21,512 bases of DNA from Methanocorpusculum sp. Its GTDB lineage: Archaea > Halobacteriota > Methanomicrobia > Methanomicrobiales > Methanocorpusculaceae. The DNA is taken from NCBI GenBank assembly GCA_017555685.1, contig JAFZFW010000007.1:1-21512 (forward strand), read 5' to 3'. Each line of letters opens with the position of its first letter. The stretch's first letter is position 1. Below, piece by piece: positions 1 through 6,987 of this stretch. The translations under genes and the position numbers were made by a program. The notes beneath the pieces are model-generated. The model saw only the letters and a program-made list of their open reading frames with translations. It was not told where the DNA came from and made no database searches.

Positions 1-33
1 GAAATCATCCGGGCAAAGAAGAGCAGAAGATAA
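1..33 (+). CDS. Possible C-terminal tail of an upstream gene
   Basis: Frame 1 is open from the window edge to a TAA at 31-33 and would encode ten basic residues ending KKSRR. A T-rich tract follows at once, as expected behind a gene end. Ten codons cannot prove coding and no family can be named; it is called only because it explains the T-tract and the edge. Confidence 0.3.
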   Translation, partial: EIIRAKKSRR

Positions 34-50
34 TTTCCTTTTTTCTTTCT
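34..50 (+). terminator. U-rich terminator candidate
   Basis: A pyrimidine tract dominated by T (two runs, T6 and T3-T4 with C breaks) directly follows the stop codon at 31-33. Archaeal termination uses U-rich tracts without needing a hairpin; no stem is seen here. Confidence 0.35.
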
Positions 51-65
51 GTGTCTTCAGAAAAT

Positions 66-75
66 ACTTATATTC
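66..75 (+). promoter_or_regulatory. TATA-box candidate for the small membrane protein
   Basis: The stretch CTTATATT at 67-74 resembles an archaeal TATA element. Initiation about 25 bp downstream would leave a leader of roughly 45 nt that carries the GGAGGT ribosome site at 131-136. Seen by eye only. Confidence 0.3.
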
Positions 76-142
76 TGACTGAGATATTTTTGCAGTACTG
101 ATTCTGCAGGCAAATCCCTTGCGGAAAAACGGAGGTATGGTA

Positions 143-478
143 TTGGAGCTTGTATTTTTTGATTTGATTGATGCCGGATTCTTTGAAGCATTCTGGAATT
201 GGAACAGTGTTTCTCTGACGGTCGGTATATATCTGTGCGTTCTCTTTGGCGCAGTGGCGCAGTATCTTCTCGGTAAGAAATGTACGAGCTGGGTTTCCCG
301 CGGAGCTCTTGTCTGGTTCTGCCTCCTTGGTCTCTTTGCCGGTGAAGTCTCACGGCTGTTTATCACTGGCTGGGATCTGCTGTTTATCTATATCGCGTAT
401 GGATTTGTTTTCTGTATTCTGCTTGGTGCAGGAATTATGCTGATTATCCTGAAAATCAGAAACCGGAAAATGATCTGA
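143..478 (+). CDS. Small three-helix integral membrane protein, function unknown
   Basis: I do not recognise a family. From the chosen start the protein is 111 aa: a short amphipathic N-terminus rich in F and W, then three hydrophobic stretches at about residues 24-43, 54-74 and 79-103, each long enough to cross the membrane, with a basic tail (KIRNRKMI). A KKC turn between helices 1 and 2 suggests a cytoplasmic loop. The start is TTG at 143 because a perfect GGAGGT lies at 131-136, six bases upstream; the in-frame ATG at 137 touches that site with no spacing and the TTG at 119 has none. It is convergent with the hydrolase gene at 624-1850 and seems to be a single-gene unit. No catalytic or metal motif is visible. 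Confidence 0.7.
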   Translation: MELVFFDLIDAGFFEAFWNWNSVSLTVGIYLCVLFGAVAQYLLGKKCTSWVSRGALVWFCLLGLFAGEVSRLFITGWDLLFIYIAYGFVFCILLGAGIMLIILKIRNRKMI

Positions 479-482
479 GGCT

Positions 483-620
483 CCTTCTTCTCTTTTTTTC
501 AAAAAGCAGGCTGTAAAAAAAAACGCAACACTTACGGATTTTTTGTACATTGAAATGATAGAAATCCGGCAGACTGCACAAAAAAGAAAACAGATGCTGG
601 ATCTTCTTAAAAAAAGAGGG
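483..620. terminator. Convergent terminator region
   Basis: This gene-free stretch between two converging genes holds a T7 tract at 492-498 that would stop + transcripts and an A7 run near 610-616 that reads as T7 on the - strand, just past the end of the homocysteine hydrolase gene. Between them CGGATTT (535-541) and AAATCCG (562-568) form a perfect 7-bp inverted repeat around a 20-nt loop. Nothing in it looks like a gene. Confidence 0.45.
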
Positions 621-623
621 AAC

Positions 624-1850
624 TTAGGTTCCGTGGTTCCAGCTTCCCATGTATTCAATCTGTTCAGGCGTAAGTTCGTCTAAGGAAGCGCCGACGGACT
701 CAAGCTTTAAGCGTGCGATGTACTCGTCGATTTCGGTCGGGACATCGTGAACTCCTGCTGCGAGGTCTTTTCCGTATTTTGCCATGTACTCAACAGAGAG
801 TGCCTGTACGGCGAAGCTTAAGTCCATGACTTCAATCGGGTGACCCATTCCCTTCGGGGTTGCAAGGTTGACGAGTCTTCCCTCTGCAAGCAGGTGAATC
901 TTCTTTCCGTCAACAATGTAGGTGTCGATACCGTCTCTGTGGTCGATTTCAGAGGCGTGCTCTTCAAGCCACGGGATGGTGATTTCGTTGTTGAAGTGTC
1001 CGGCGTTTGCAAGGAGTGCTCCGTCTTTTAAGAGCGGGAAGTGCTCGCCGGTAATGATGGAACAGTTTCCGGTGGTAGTGATGAAGAGGTCTCCGAGTTT
1101 TGCTGCTTCGCTCATCTTTAAGACATCGAATCCGTCGAAGTGTGCCTGGAGTGCACGGCGCGGGTCGACTTCGGTGACGATTACCCGTGCGCCAAGTGCA
1201 CGTGCTTTGGTGGCCACTCCTCTTCCGCAGTATCCGTATCCGGCAACAACGACGTGCTTTCCGGCAACAAGGCAGTTGGTGGTAAGCATGATAGAGGACA
1301 GTGCACTCTCACCGGTTCCGTGAACATTGTCGAAGTAGTGCTTCATCGGGGTGTCGTTGACAGCAATTACCGGGAACTCGAGCTTTCCGTCTGCGTGCAT
1401 TGCCTTTAAGCGGTGGATACCGGTCGTGGTCTCCTCACATGCTCCGACAATCTGCGGTAAGCAGTCGCGGCGGTCGATGTGGACACGGTTGATTAAGTCC
1501 ATTCCGTCGTCGATGGTTAAGGTCGGTTTTGCATCAAGAACCTTGTCGATTGCTTCGTAGTATTCCTCAGTGTTGCATCCGCGCTTTGCGTAGCATTCGA
1601 TTCCTCCCTCGCGAAGTGCGTCAGCAACATCGTCCTGCGTGGAGAGCGGGTTGCATCCGGTGATATAGACCTCAGCGCCTCCTGCAGCCAAGGTTCTGAC
1701 AAGACATGCAGTCTTTGCCTCTACGTGGAGAGCCATACCGATTTTCTGTCCTGCAAGCGGCTTTTCCTCTTCAAAGCGTTTGCGGATTGCCTGAAGAACA
1801 GGCATGTACTGGTATGCCCACTGGATTTTCTGTTCGCCTGAACTAACCAT
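624..1850 (-). CDS. ahcY: S-adenosyl-/S-inosyl-homocysteine hydrolase
   Basis: NAD-dependent hydrolase that removes homocysteine from the product of SAM-dependent methylation, keeping methyltransferases running; cytoplasmic. The 408 aa protein shows the family landmarks: IDDGMDL near residues 113-119, EETTTG at 139-144, the NDxxxKxxFDN substrate site at 165-175 with K170 and D174, and the Rossmann motif AGYGYCGRG at 203-211. It ends near GSWNHGT and lacks the C-terminal Lys/Tyr arm found in eukaryotic enzymes. Methanogen members of this family have been shown to prefer S-inosylhomocysteine (Methanocaldococcus MJ1388), so the substrate here may be SIH; the sequence alone does not tell. ATG at 1850 is the only sensible start. 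It is transcribed away from the patatin gene across a 34-bp gap. Confidence 0.93.
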   Translation of the reverse strand: MVSSGEQKIQWAYQYMPVLQAIRKRFEEEKPLAGQKIGMALHVEAKTACLVRTLAAGGAEVYITGCNPLSTQDDVADALREGGIECYAKRGCNTEEYYEAIDKVLDAKPTLTIDDGMDLINRVHIDRRDCLPQIVGACEETTTGIHRLKAMHADGKLEFPVIAVNDTPMKHYFDNVHGTGESALSSIMLTTNCLVAGKHVVVAGYGYCGRGVATKARALGARVIVTEVDPRRALQAHFDGFDVLKMSEAAKLGDLFITTTGNCSIITGEHFPLLKDGALLANAGHFNNEITIPWLEEHASEIDHRDGIDTYIVDGKKIHLLAEGRLVNLATPKGMGHPIEVMDLSFAVQALSVEYMAKYGKDLAAGVHDVPTEIDEYIARLKLESVGASLDELTPEQIEYMGSWNHGT

Positions 1851-1884
1851 ATCCTTATCTATTGGATGTGTGAGGGGAAATAGT
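1851..1884. promoter_or_regulatory. Very short divergent promoter region
   Basis: Only 34 bp separate the start codons of the homocysteine hydrolase (-) and the patatin-like gene (+). The + strand carries GAGGGG at 1872-1877, seven bases before the ATG at 1885. TTATCTAT at 1855-1862 (+) and CATACTATTT reading on the - strand from about 1889 are the only TATA-like elements, so each promoter would have to overlap the other gene or its leader. Confidence 0.3.
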
Positions 1885-2781
1885 ATGCCCTCTTTTATAT
1901 CCGAAAAACACCAATACTTTCGTATGTATCAGGCAGGCGTGGTTCTGGAGGGAGGGGCAATGCGGGGTGTCTATACTGCAGGAGTTGTTGACGCATTTTT
2001 AGATAATGATATTGAGTTCAGCACCATCTACGGTGTGTCTGCCGGCGCATGCCACGGAGCAAGTCTTCTGTCAAAACAGCGCGGACGGGCGTTTCGGGTG
2101 AGTGTGGACTATCTGGATGACAAAAAATACTGCAGTTTCTCCAACCTGATAACAACCGGCAACCTCTTCGGCGTGGATATGCTGTTTAACAGGATTCAAA
2201 ATGAGCTGGACCCGTATGATTATGCAGCATGCGAAGCGTACGAGGGCAGGTTCTTTGTGGTTGCTACCAATGTGGAGACCGGAGAGGCAGAATATATTCA
2301 GATGACAGCCGACGATCTGCGGAATAAGATGGAATATATGCAGGCATCGTGTTCGATGCCTCTTGTTGCACAGATTGTCAACGTTGACGGAAAGCGCTAT
2401 ATGGACGGGTGTATCGCTGATTCAGTCCCTATCCGCAGGGCACTCGCAGACGGAAATCAGAAGGTTGTGGTTGTGCGGACCCGTGCAATGGATTATCAGC
2501 TTGCGCCAAACTCTTTACTGCCGCTGATTCGTCTGCGCTACCGCAAATACCCGAACTTTGTACACGGGTGTGCAACGCGGCACATTCACTATGCTGATAT
2601 GCGGTCATTCCTGGAACAGGCAGAGAATGACGGCAGAGCGTTTGTTCTCGCACCGACAAAGGAGGCAGGCGTCGGGACTGTCTGTAAGGACAGACAAAAA
2701 CTTGAAGCGTTCTACGAGATCGGGTATCAGGATGCTTCAGACCGTATGGATGCGCTGAAGGCGTTCCTCAGCGACTGCTGA
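1885..2781 (+). CDS. Patatin-like serine hydrolase with C-terminal DUF6363-like region
   Basis: Predicted lipid acyl hydrolase of the patatin family (YjjU-like group), 298 aa. The N-terminal oxyanion loop LEGGAMRG is at residues 21-28, the nucleophile elbow GVSAG at 50-54 (Ser52), and the dyad aspartate is D174 in the motif DGCIADSVP. The usual motif is DGG/DGA; here the third residue is Cys, which is odd but leaves Asp in place. The C-terminal third (RKYPNF, the ATRHIHY segment, and a YEIGYQDA segment) matches the DUF6363-type tail. No signal peptide or membrane segment is seen, so it is probably cytosolic. The start is ATG at 1885, seven bases behind GAGGGG; the upstream ATG at 1804 would overlap the divergent gene. 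A second, diverged copy lies at 20422-21276. Physiological substrate is unknown. Confidence 0.85.
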   Translation: MPSFISEKHQYFRMYQAGVVLEGGAMRGVYTAGVVDAFLDNDIEFSTIYGVSAGACHGASLLSKQRGRAFRVSVDYLDDKKYCSFSNLITTGNLFGVDMLFNRIQNELDPYDYAACEAYEGRFFVVATNVETGEAEYIQMTADDLRNKMEYMQASCSMPLVAQIVNVDGKRYMDGCIADSVPIRRALADGNQKVVVVRTRAMDYQLAPNSLLPLIRLRYRKYPNFVHGCATRHIHYADMRSFLEQAENDGRAFVLAPTKEAGVGTVCKDRQKLEAFYEIGYQDASDRMDALKAFLSDC

Positions 2782-2787
2782 ATACTG

Positions 2788-2829
2788 CCTGCCTCTTCTC
2801 CTCCGTCTCTTTTTTCCTGTCTCTCCTGT
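2788..2829 (+). terminator. Pyrimidine-rich terminator of the patatin-like gene
   Basis: Directly after the stop at 2781 runs a long C/T tract with a T6 core at about 2811-2816. No convincing hairpin. It lies between two genes on the same strand and probably separates their transcripts. Confidence 0.45.
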
Positions 2830-2840
2830 CAGACCGCAGT

Positions 2841-2850
2841 ACTTTATTGA
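2841..2850 (+). promoter_or_regulatory. TATA-box candidate for dapL
   Basis: CTTTATTG at 2842-2849 is centred about 31 bp before the ATG at 2877. Initiation near 2872 would give an almost leaderless mRNA, consistent with the lack of a ribosome site at that ATG. Confidence 0.35.
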
Positions 2851-2876
2851 ATGGAGAACCAATACATATACTGAAA

Positions 2877-4034
2877 ATGTACGCAAAACGTCTTGACAAT
2901 TTACCCCCGTACTTATTCGCACGTATTGATGCAATCAAAGCACAGAAGCGTGCCGAAGGTGTTGACTTAATCGACCTTGGTGTCGGAGATCCGGACCTCC
3001 CGACGCCGCCGCACATTGTCGATGCGTTATGCGAAGCCGCCCGCGACCCGGCAAACCACCACTACCCGGACTATCTTGGAATGCTTGACTACCGCAAAGC
3101 TGTTGCCCAGTGGTATGATACCCGCTTCGGTGTAAAACTCGACCCGAAGACCGAAGTCTTAGCCCTCATCGGTTCCAAGGAAGGAATCGCCAATATCCCT
3201 GAAGCATTCGTAAACCCGGGAGAATATGTTCTTGCCGCAGATCCGGGATACCCGGTTTACAAGACCTCTACCCTCTTCGCAGAAGGAAAGTGCCACTTAA
3301 TGCCGCTTTTAGAGGAAAACAACTTCCTCCCGGACTATGATGCAATCCCGAAAGAAGTTGTCCGCGATGCAAAACTGATGTTCATCGGCTACCCGAACAA
3401 CCCGACCGGCGCAGTTGCTCCAATGAAGTTCTTCGACGAGACCGTTGAGTTTGCCAAGAACAATGATATCATCGTTGTCCACGACAACGCATACTCGGAA
3501 ATCTCCTACGACGGATACGTTGCCCCGTCCTTCCTGCAGGCATCAGGTGCAATGGACGTCGGTATTGAATGTCACTCCTTATCCAAGACCTACAACATGA
3601 CCGGATGGCGTGTCGGTATGGCCTGCGGTAACAAGGACTTAATCAGCGCATTCGGACGCGTCAAGACCAACATCGACTCCGGTGTTTTCGATGCAGTCCA
3701 GAGAGCAGCCATCACTGCATTAACCGGCCCGCAGGATTGCGTTAAAAACGCCTGCGCTATCTACCAGGAACGCCGTGACGCTCTTGTCTCCGGTCTTCGC
3801 TCTCTCGGCTTCGATGTCTTTGTCCCGAAGGCAACCTTCTATGTCTGGATGAAGGTTGAGGACTCTGCAGCATTCACCGAGAAGATGATTAACGAAGCAG
3901 GTATTGTCGTCACTCCTGGAAACGGATTCGGTCCGAACGGTGAAGGCTACGTCCGCTTTGCCATTACCAGAACCGTTGACCGCATCAACGAGGCAATCGA
4001 GCGCATGAGAGCATGTGGACTTAGAGGAAACTAA
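2877..4034 (+). CDS. dapL: LL-diaminopimelate aminotransferase
   Basis: PLP enzyme of fold type I that converts tetrahydrodipicolinate plus glutamate straight to LL-diaminopimelate, bypassing the succinylase and acetylase routes to lysine. The 385 aa protein opens with the family signature RLDNLPPYLFARID, has GVGDPDLPTPPHIV, the GYPNNPTGA segment, and the PLP lysine K237 in SLSKTYNMTGWRVG; the C-terminal FAITR supplies the substrate carboxylate arginine. A TTG at 2847 would add ten residues with no ribosome site, so ATG at 2877 is preferred. It is followed one base later by lysA, which acts two steps further on; the epimerase dapF is not in the window. Assignment to DapL over a general aspartate-type aminotransferase rests on the N-terminal signature and on lysA. 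Confidence 0.9.
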   Translation: MYAKRLDNLPPYLFARIDAIKAQKRAEGVDLIDLGVGDPDLPTPPHIVDALCEAARDPANHHYPDYLGMLDYRKAVAQWYDTRFGVKLDPKTEVLALIGSKEGIANIPEAFVNPGEYVLAADPGYPVYKTSTLFAEGKCHLMPLLEENNFLPDYDAIPKEVVRDAKLMFIGYPNNPTGAVAPMKFFDETVEFAKNNDIIVVHDNAYSEISYDGYVAPSFLQASGAMDVGIECHSLSKTYNMTGWRVGMACGNKDLISAFGRVKTNIDSGVFDAVQRAAITALTGPQDCVKNACAIYQERRDALVSGLRSLGFDVFVPKATFYVWMKVEDSAAFTEKMINEAGIVVTPGNGFGPNGEGYVRFAITRTVDRINEAIERMRACGLRGN

Positions 4035-4035
4035 G

Positions 4036-5343
4036 ATGAAGCTCTCTCTTCCATCCTCTCTTTCCATCAAAGACGGACACCTCTTCTGCGGAGGCGCAGA
4101 CTGTGTCAGACTCGCAGAAGAGTTTGGCACTCCGCTCTATGTTACCGATGAAGTCCACATCGTGGAAAACTTCCGCCGTTATCAGGCAGCATTACAGCAG
4201 TACACCGATAAAGTTCAGCTGCTCTATGCCGCAAAGGCAAACGAGAATCCGGTTATCATGCAGACCCTTGCCGCAGAAGGCGCCGGTGCTGATGTCTTCT
4301 CTCTTGGTGAGATGCGTGCCGCCCTGGAAGCAGGAATGCCGGCAGAAAAGCTTCTCTTCAATGGAAGCTCCAAGACCGAAGCAGACCTTCGTGCCGCCAT
4401 TGAAAACGGCATCAGGATTTCCGTCGACTCCGTTGATGAACTCCGCCAGATTGATGCAATCAGCCGCGAGCTGAAAAAACAGGTCAAGATTGGATTCCGC
4501 TGCAACCCAGAGATTGACGTCCCGACCCACCCGAAGATTGCAACCGGCATCAAAAACAGTAAGTTCGGTATCCCGGCTGACATGATTTTAGACGCATACC
4601 GCGAAGCTCTCGCTATGGAGTATGTTGTCCCGGTCGGTATGCACTGCCACATCGGTTCCCAGATTTTAGAAGTCGAGCCGTTCGGCATTGCCTGCGGTGT
4701 TATCATGCAGGTTGCAGCCGAGATTACCAAACTCGGTGTCAAGCTTGAGTTCGTTGACTTCGGCGGAGGACTTGGTATTCCGTACCACAGAGGAGAAAAC
4801 GCTGATGCAGCCCCGACTCCGGAAGAGTATGCAGCAGCAGTCATGCCTGTCTTCGTTGAAGCATGCAAAGAGAACGGTATTTCTCCGGCATTCTGGGTTG
4901 AGCCTGGACGCTGGATGGTTGGCGAGTCCACGGTTCTTCTGACCCGCGTTAACTCGGTCAAGAAGGTTCACAAGACCTTTGTCAATGTTGATGCAGGATT
5001 CAACCTTTTAATCAGACCGGCCATGTATGACTCCTGGCATGAGGTTGTTGTCGCAAACAAGGCAGATGCAGAAGATGCCGGAGTCTACACCGTTACCGGC
5101 CCGATTTGTGAGACCGGTGATATCTTAGCCGACGACCGCAAACTGCCGGAAGTTGTCGCCGGAGATCTGATTGCTGTCCTTGATGCAGGCGCATACGGAT
5201 ATGCAATGTCTTCCCAGTACAACTCCCGCCCGCGCTGTGCCGAAGTTCTCGTAAACGCCGGACAGGCAGAGCTCATGCGCCGTGCCGAGACCTTTGAAGA
5301 CATGACCAGAACCGTGGTCATCCCATCCTGGCACAGAAAATAA
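4036..5343 (+). CDS. lysA: Diaminopimelate decarboxylase
   Basis: Last enzyme of lysine synthesis: decarboxylates meso-diaminopimelate to L-lysine with PLP, cytoplasmic. The 435 aa sequence is a full-length fold III decarboxylase: PLP lysine K67 in YAAKANENP, the HCHIGSQI strand, the phosphate-binding FGGGLGIPY loop, EPGRWMV, the catalytic Cys in PICETGDILA, and the C-terminal GAYGYAMSSQYNSRPR. The start is ATG at 4036, one base after the dapL stop, with AGAGGA at 4023-4028 inside the dapL end as ribosome site; the upstream ATG at 4015 lies within dapL and is rejected. One transcript with dapL, and probably with the RPA gene that begins two bases after its stop. Confidence 0.95.
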   Translation: MKLSLPSSLSIKDGHLFCGGADCVRLAEEFGTPLYVTDEVHIVENFRRYQAALQQYTDKVQLLYAAKANENPVIMQTLAAEGAGADVFSLGEMRAALEAGMPAEKLLFNGSSKTEADLRAAIENGIRISVDSVDELRQIDAISRELKKQVKIGFRCNPEIDVPTHPKIATGIKNSKFGIPADMILDAYREALAMEYVVPVGMHCHIGSQILEVEPFGIACGVIMQVAAEITKLGVKLEFVDFGGGLGIPYHRGENADAAPTPEEYAAAVMPVFVEACKENGISPAFWVEPGRWMVGESTVLLTRVNSVKKVHKTFVNVDAGFNLLIRPAMYDSWHEVVVANKADAEDAGVYTVTGPICETGDILADDRKLPEVVAGDLIAVLDAGAYGYAMSSQYNSRPRCAEVLVNAGQAELMRRAETFEDMTRTVVIPSWHRK

Positions 5344-5345
5344 CA

Positions 5346-6620
5346 ATGATTCACTACGCGCTCGTATCCGACCTGATGACCAGAGAGGAGTTTGAAGAGC
5401 GTGTGGAAGAAAAATCAACTGCACTCGGCGGTGTTGTAGATGAAGTGACTGCAGCCATGTTAGTCGTTGAAGACCTTGGCCGCAGTCATGTAAAAATCGG
5501 CGACATCCCAAAAGCCGAGGCGGCAGTTGTCTCTTTTTTCGGCAAAATCCTTTCCATAGACGGGCCGCGTGAGTTCCGGCGCGAAGGCGAAGACCCCGGA
5601 ATGCTTGCCACACTCGTGTTAGGCGATCCGACCGGGACGACCAAGACCACGCTGTGGGACGAGCGGGCAGCCGCGGTCACCGAGCTTTCGGTCGGCCAGG
5701 TGGTCGAGGTTATTGGAAAACCCCGGTTCGGCAGGAAAGAGGTTTCCTTCGTTGCCATGCGGGAAAGCGCAGTGGAGATTGTCGAGACCAAAAAGCCGCC
5801 GACATCTGAAGAGCTTACGACACCGTTTGTCGTAAAGATTCTGTATATGGCGCCGGTCAAGGAGATTGTGCGCAAAAACGGAGATATCGCCCATCTGCAG
5901 GAGATGCTGGTCGGAGATGAGAGCGGAACGACACGGATTGCCACCTGGTCGCCGGAGAACTTCTCTGATGTGGATGAAGGAGCATCAGTATCCATCACCG
6001 GCGTTCTGCGAAAAGAGGATGAGGGAATTGTCGAGTACATTGCGCAGGACACTGCAGTGGTAACCCCGCACCCTGAACCGATTTCCGTCCTTACGATTGA
6101 TGCAGGAGACGTAGAGGAAGGGCAGTGCCCTGTTGTTACGGGAACAGTTGTCTCAACTGCCGACGTCCGCACGTTTGTCACCCGCAGAAACACCACTTCC
6201 AGGGTTCGAAATATCAAAATCAAAGGAGAGGATGGTGATGTTCTCTCAGTTGCTCTCTGGCGTGATGAGGCAGATAAACTGATTCTTGCAGGAGACTCTG
6301 TGGAGATTATCAACGCGGTTGCAAAGCCAAGCAGATTTGCAGGACTCGAGCTTTCGGTCGGCAACGGATCGGTTATCCGCGTTGCTGCTGACGAGGAGAT
6401 TCCTGTTCAGATTTCCGGACGCATTGTTCTTCGTTCGTTCGGGTTAACGCTTGAGAACGCAGAAGGAGTCTATGTTCTCTTAGGGGAAAATCTGCCCGAA
6501 CCTGGAATGAAGGTTACTATTTCCGGGATGCTTTCCGGTGTGCGGCTGAAGGTTGCAGAAGGCTGGATTCAGCCGGCTGACTATGCAGCTGTTGTCTCCA
6601 GTCTTTCCTCTGTTGAATAA
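5346..6620 (+). CDS. Archaeal replication protein A-like single-stranded DNA-binding protein
   Basis: Multi-OB-fold ssDNA-binding protein expected to act in replication, recombination and repair. 424 aa. A helical N-terminus of about 55 residues (REEFEERVEEK) precedes four OB-like units: roughly 60-150, 160-247, 250-350 and 355-415. The first two carry the typical LGDPTGTTKTTLWD and VGDESGTTRIATW strands, the third the related DVLSVALWRDEA; the fourth (QISGRIVLRSFG) is the weakest. No zinc finger is present, unlike the RPA41/RPA70 types with a C-terminal CxxC unit, so it resembles the all-OB RPA forms of methanogens. ATG at 5346 follows the lysA stop by two bases with no clear ribosome site, which suggests translational coupling. 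A DNA-binding protein at the end of a lysine operon is a layout oddity, not a functional link I can show. Confidence 0.85.
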   Translation: MIHYALVSDLMTREEFEERVEEKSTALGGVVDEVTAAMLVVEDLGRSHVKIGDIPKAEAAVVSFFGKILSIDGPREFRREGEDPGMLATLVLGDPTGTTKTTLWDERAAAVTELSVGQVVEVIGKPRFGRKEVSFVAMRESAVEIVETKKPPTSEELTTPFVVKILYMAPVKEIVRKNGDIAHLQEMLVGDESGTTRIATWSPENFSDVDEGASVSITGVLRKEDEGIVEYIAQDTAVVTPHPEPISVLTIDAGDVEEGQCPVVTGTVVSTADVRTFVTRRNTTSRVRNIKIKGEDGDVLSVALWRDEADKLILAGDSVEIINAVAKPSRFAGLELSVGNGSVIRVAADEEIPVQISGRIVLRSFGLTLENAEGVYVLLGENLPEPGMKVTISGMLSGVRLKVAEGWIQPADYAAVVSSLSSVE

Positions 6621-6642
6621 ATACCGCATTTCTGCGCTCTTT

Positions 6643-6727
6643 TTCGGATTTGTTTATTTCAACCGAAAAAGTTTCGGCTCAACGAATGAATCCGAAACTT
6701 CTTCGGCTTTGGTTTATCACAACCGAA
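6643..6727 (+). promoter_or_regulatory. Array of TTCGG/CCGAA operator-like sites before feoA
   Basis: TTCGG occurs at 6643, 6673 and 6702 and CCGAA at 6663, 6692 and 6723 (first bases), alternating with a period of 29-31 bp, about three helical turns. They make two compact 15-bp palindromes, CCGAAA-AAG-TTTCGG (6663-6677, perfect) and CCGAA-N5-TTCGG (6692-6706), flanked by one more half-site each side. A longer direct repeat is visible too: the blocks 6643-6667 and 6702-6727 share TTCGG, TTTG, TTTAT and CAACCGAA. The second block contains the likely TATA box of feoA. Inference: binding sites for an iron-responsive repressor, most likely of the DtxR group; no regulator gene is in the window. 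Confidence 0.6.
6711..6718 (+). promoter_or_regulatory. TATA-box candidate for the feo operon
   Basis: GGTTTATC is centred 30 bp before the ATG at 6745, which would make the feoA mRNA leaderless or nearly so. It sits between the second palindrome and the last CCGAA half-site, so a bound regulator would block TBP/TFB access. Confidence 0.4.
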
Positions 6728-6744
6728 CAAGATACATACTTCTC

Positions 6745-6987
6745 ATGCAAGCTACGAGTATGTCTCTTCGGAATGTGAAGCGCGGACAGACTGTTCAGGT
6801 TGCCAGATTCAACGGGGTCAGCGACGGTCTGCGTCACCGGCTCCTGGAACTTGGCATGACCTGCGGTTCCCGTGTTACTGTGTGCGGGGAAGCACCGTTA
6901 GGTGACCCAATCGTTCTGGAAGTAAAAGGCTGTCGTCTTGCCTTACGCAAGAAGGAAGCTGAAGGTATTGAGGTGACTCCGGTATGA
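6745..6987 (+). CDS. feoA: FeoA, small SH3-fold partner of the ferrous iron transporter
   Basis: Cytoplasmic accessory protein of Fe(II) import that binds or tunes FeoB. 80 aa from this start, the family's usual size. It shows the FeoA pattern: SLRNVKRGQTVQVARF, then DGLRHRLLELGMTCGSRVTV, APLGDPIVLEVKG, and a final basic LALRKKEAEGIEV. No ribosome site precedes either candidate ATG; 6745 is chosen because it fits a leaderless start behind the TATA-like element at 6711-6718, but ATG at 6760 (75 aa, MSLRNV) is equally compatible with the family. The last codon overlaps feoB as ATGA, indicating coupled translation. Confidence 0.9.
   Translation: MQATSMSLRNVKRGQTVQVARFNGVSDGLRHRLLELGMTCGSRVTVCGEAPLGDPIVLEVKGCRLALRKKEAEGIEVTPV

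Noticed and set aside
97..118. TGCAG/CTGCA-type inverted repeat upstream of the first membrane protein gene
   Set aside because: Five base pairs only, within the expected leader; not above chance.
1804..1884. N-terminal extension of the patatin-like protein from ATG 1804
   Set aside because: Would lie inside ahcY and lacks a ribosome site, while ATG 1885 has GAGGGG seven bases upstream.
4224..4961. 245 aa open frame on the - strand inside lysA
   Set aside because: Mirror frame of a clear lysA; composition rich in Ser/Ile/Pro without any motif, no ribosome site.
5486..6364. 292 aa open frame on the - strand inside the RPA gene
   Set aside because: Low-complexity Ser/Thr-rich shadow of the RPA coding strand, with no start context.
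6643..6731. Direct repeats read as an insertion-sequence footprint or small CRISPR
   Set aside because: Only two imperfect copies of about 25 bp, part of an inverted half-site array at a promoter; no transposase, no spacer pattern.
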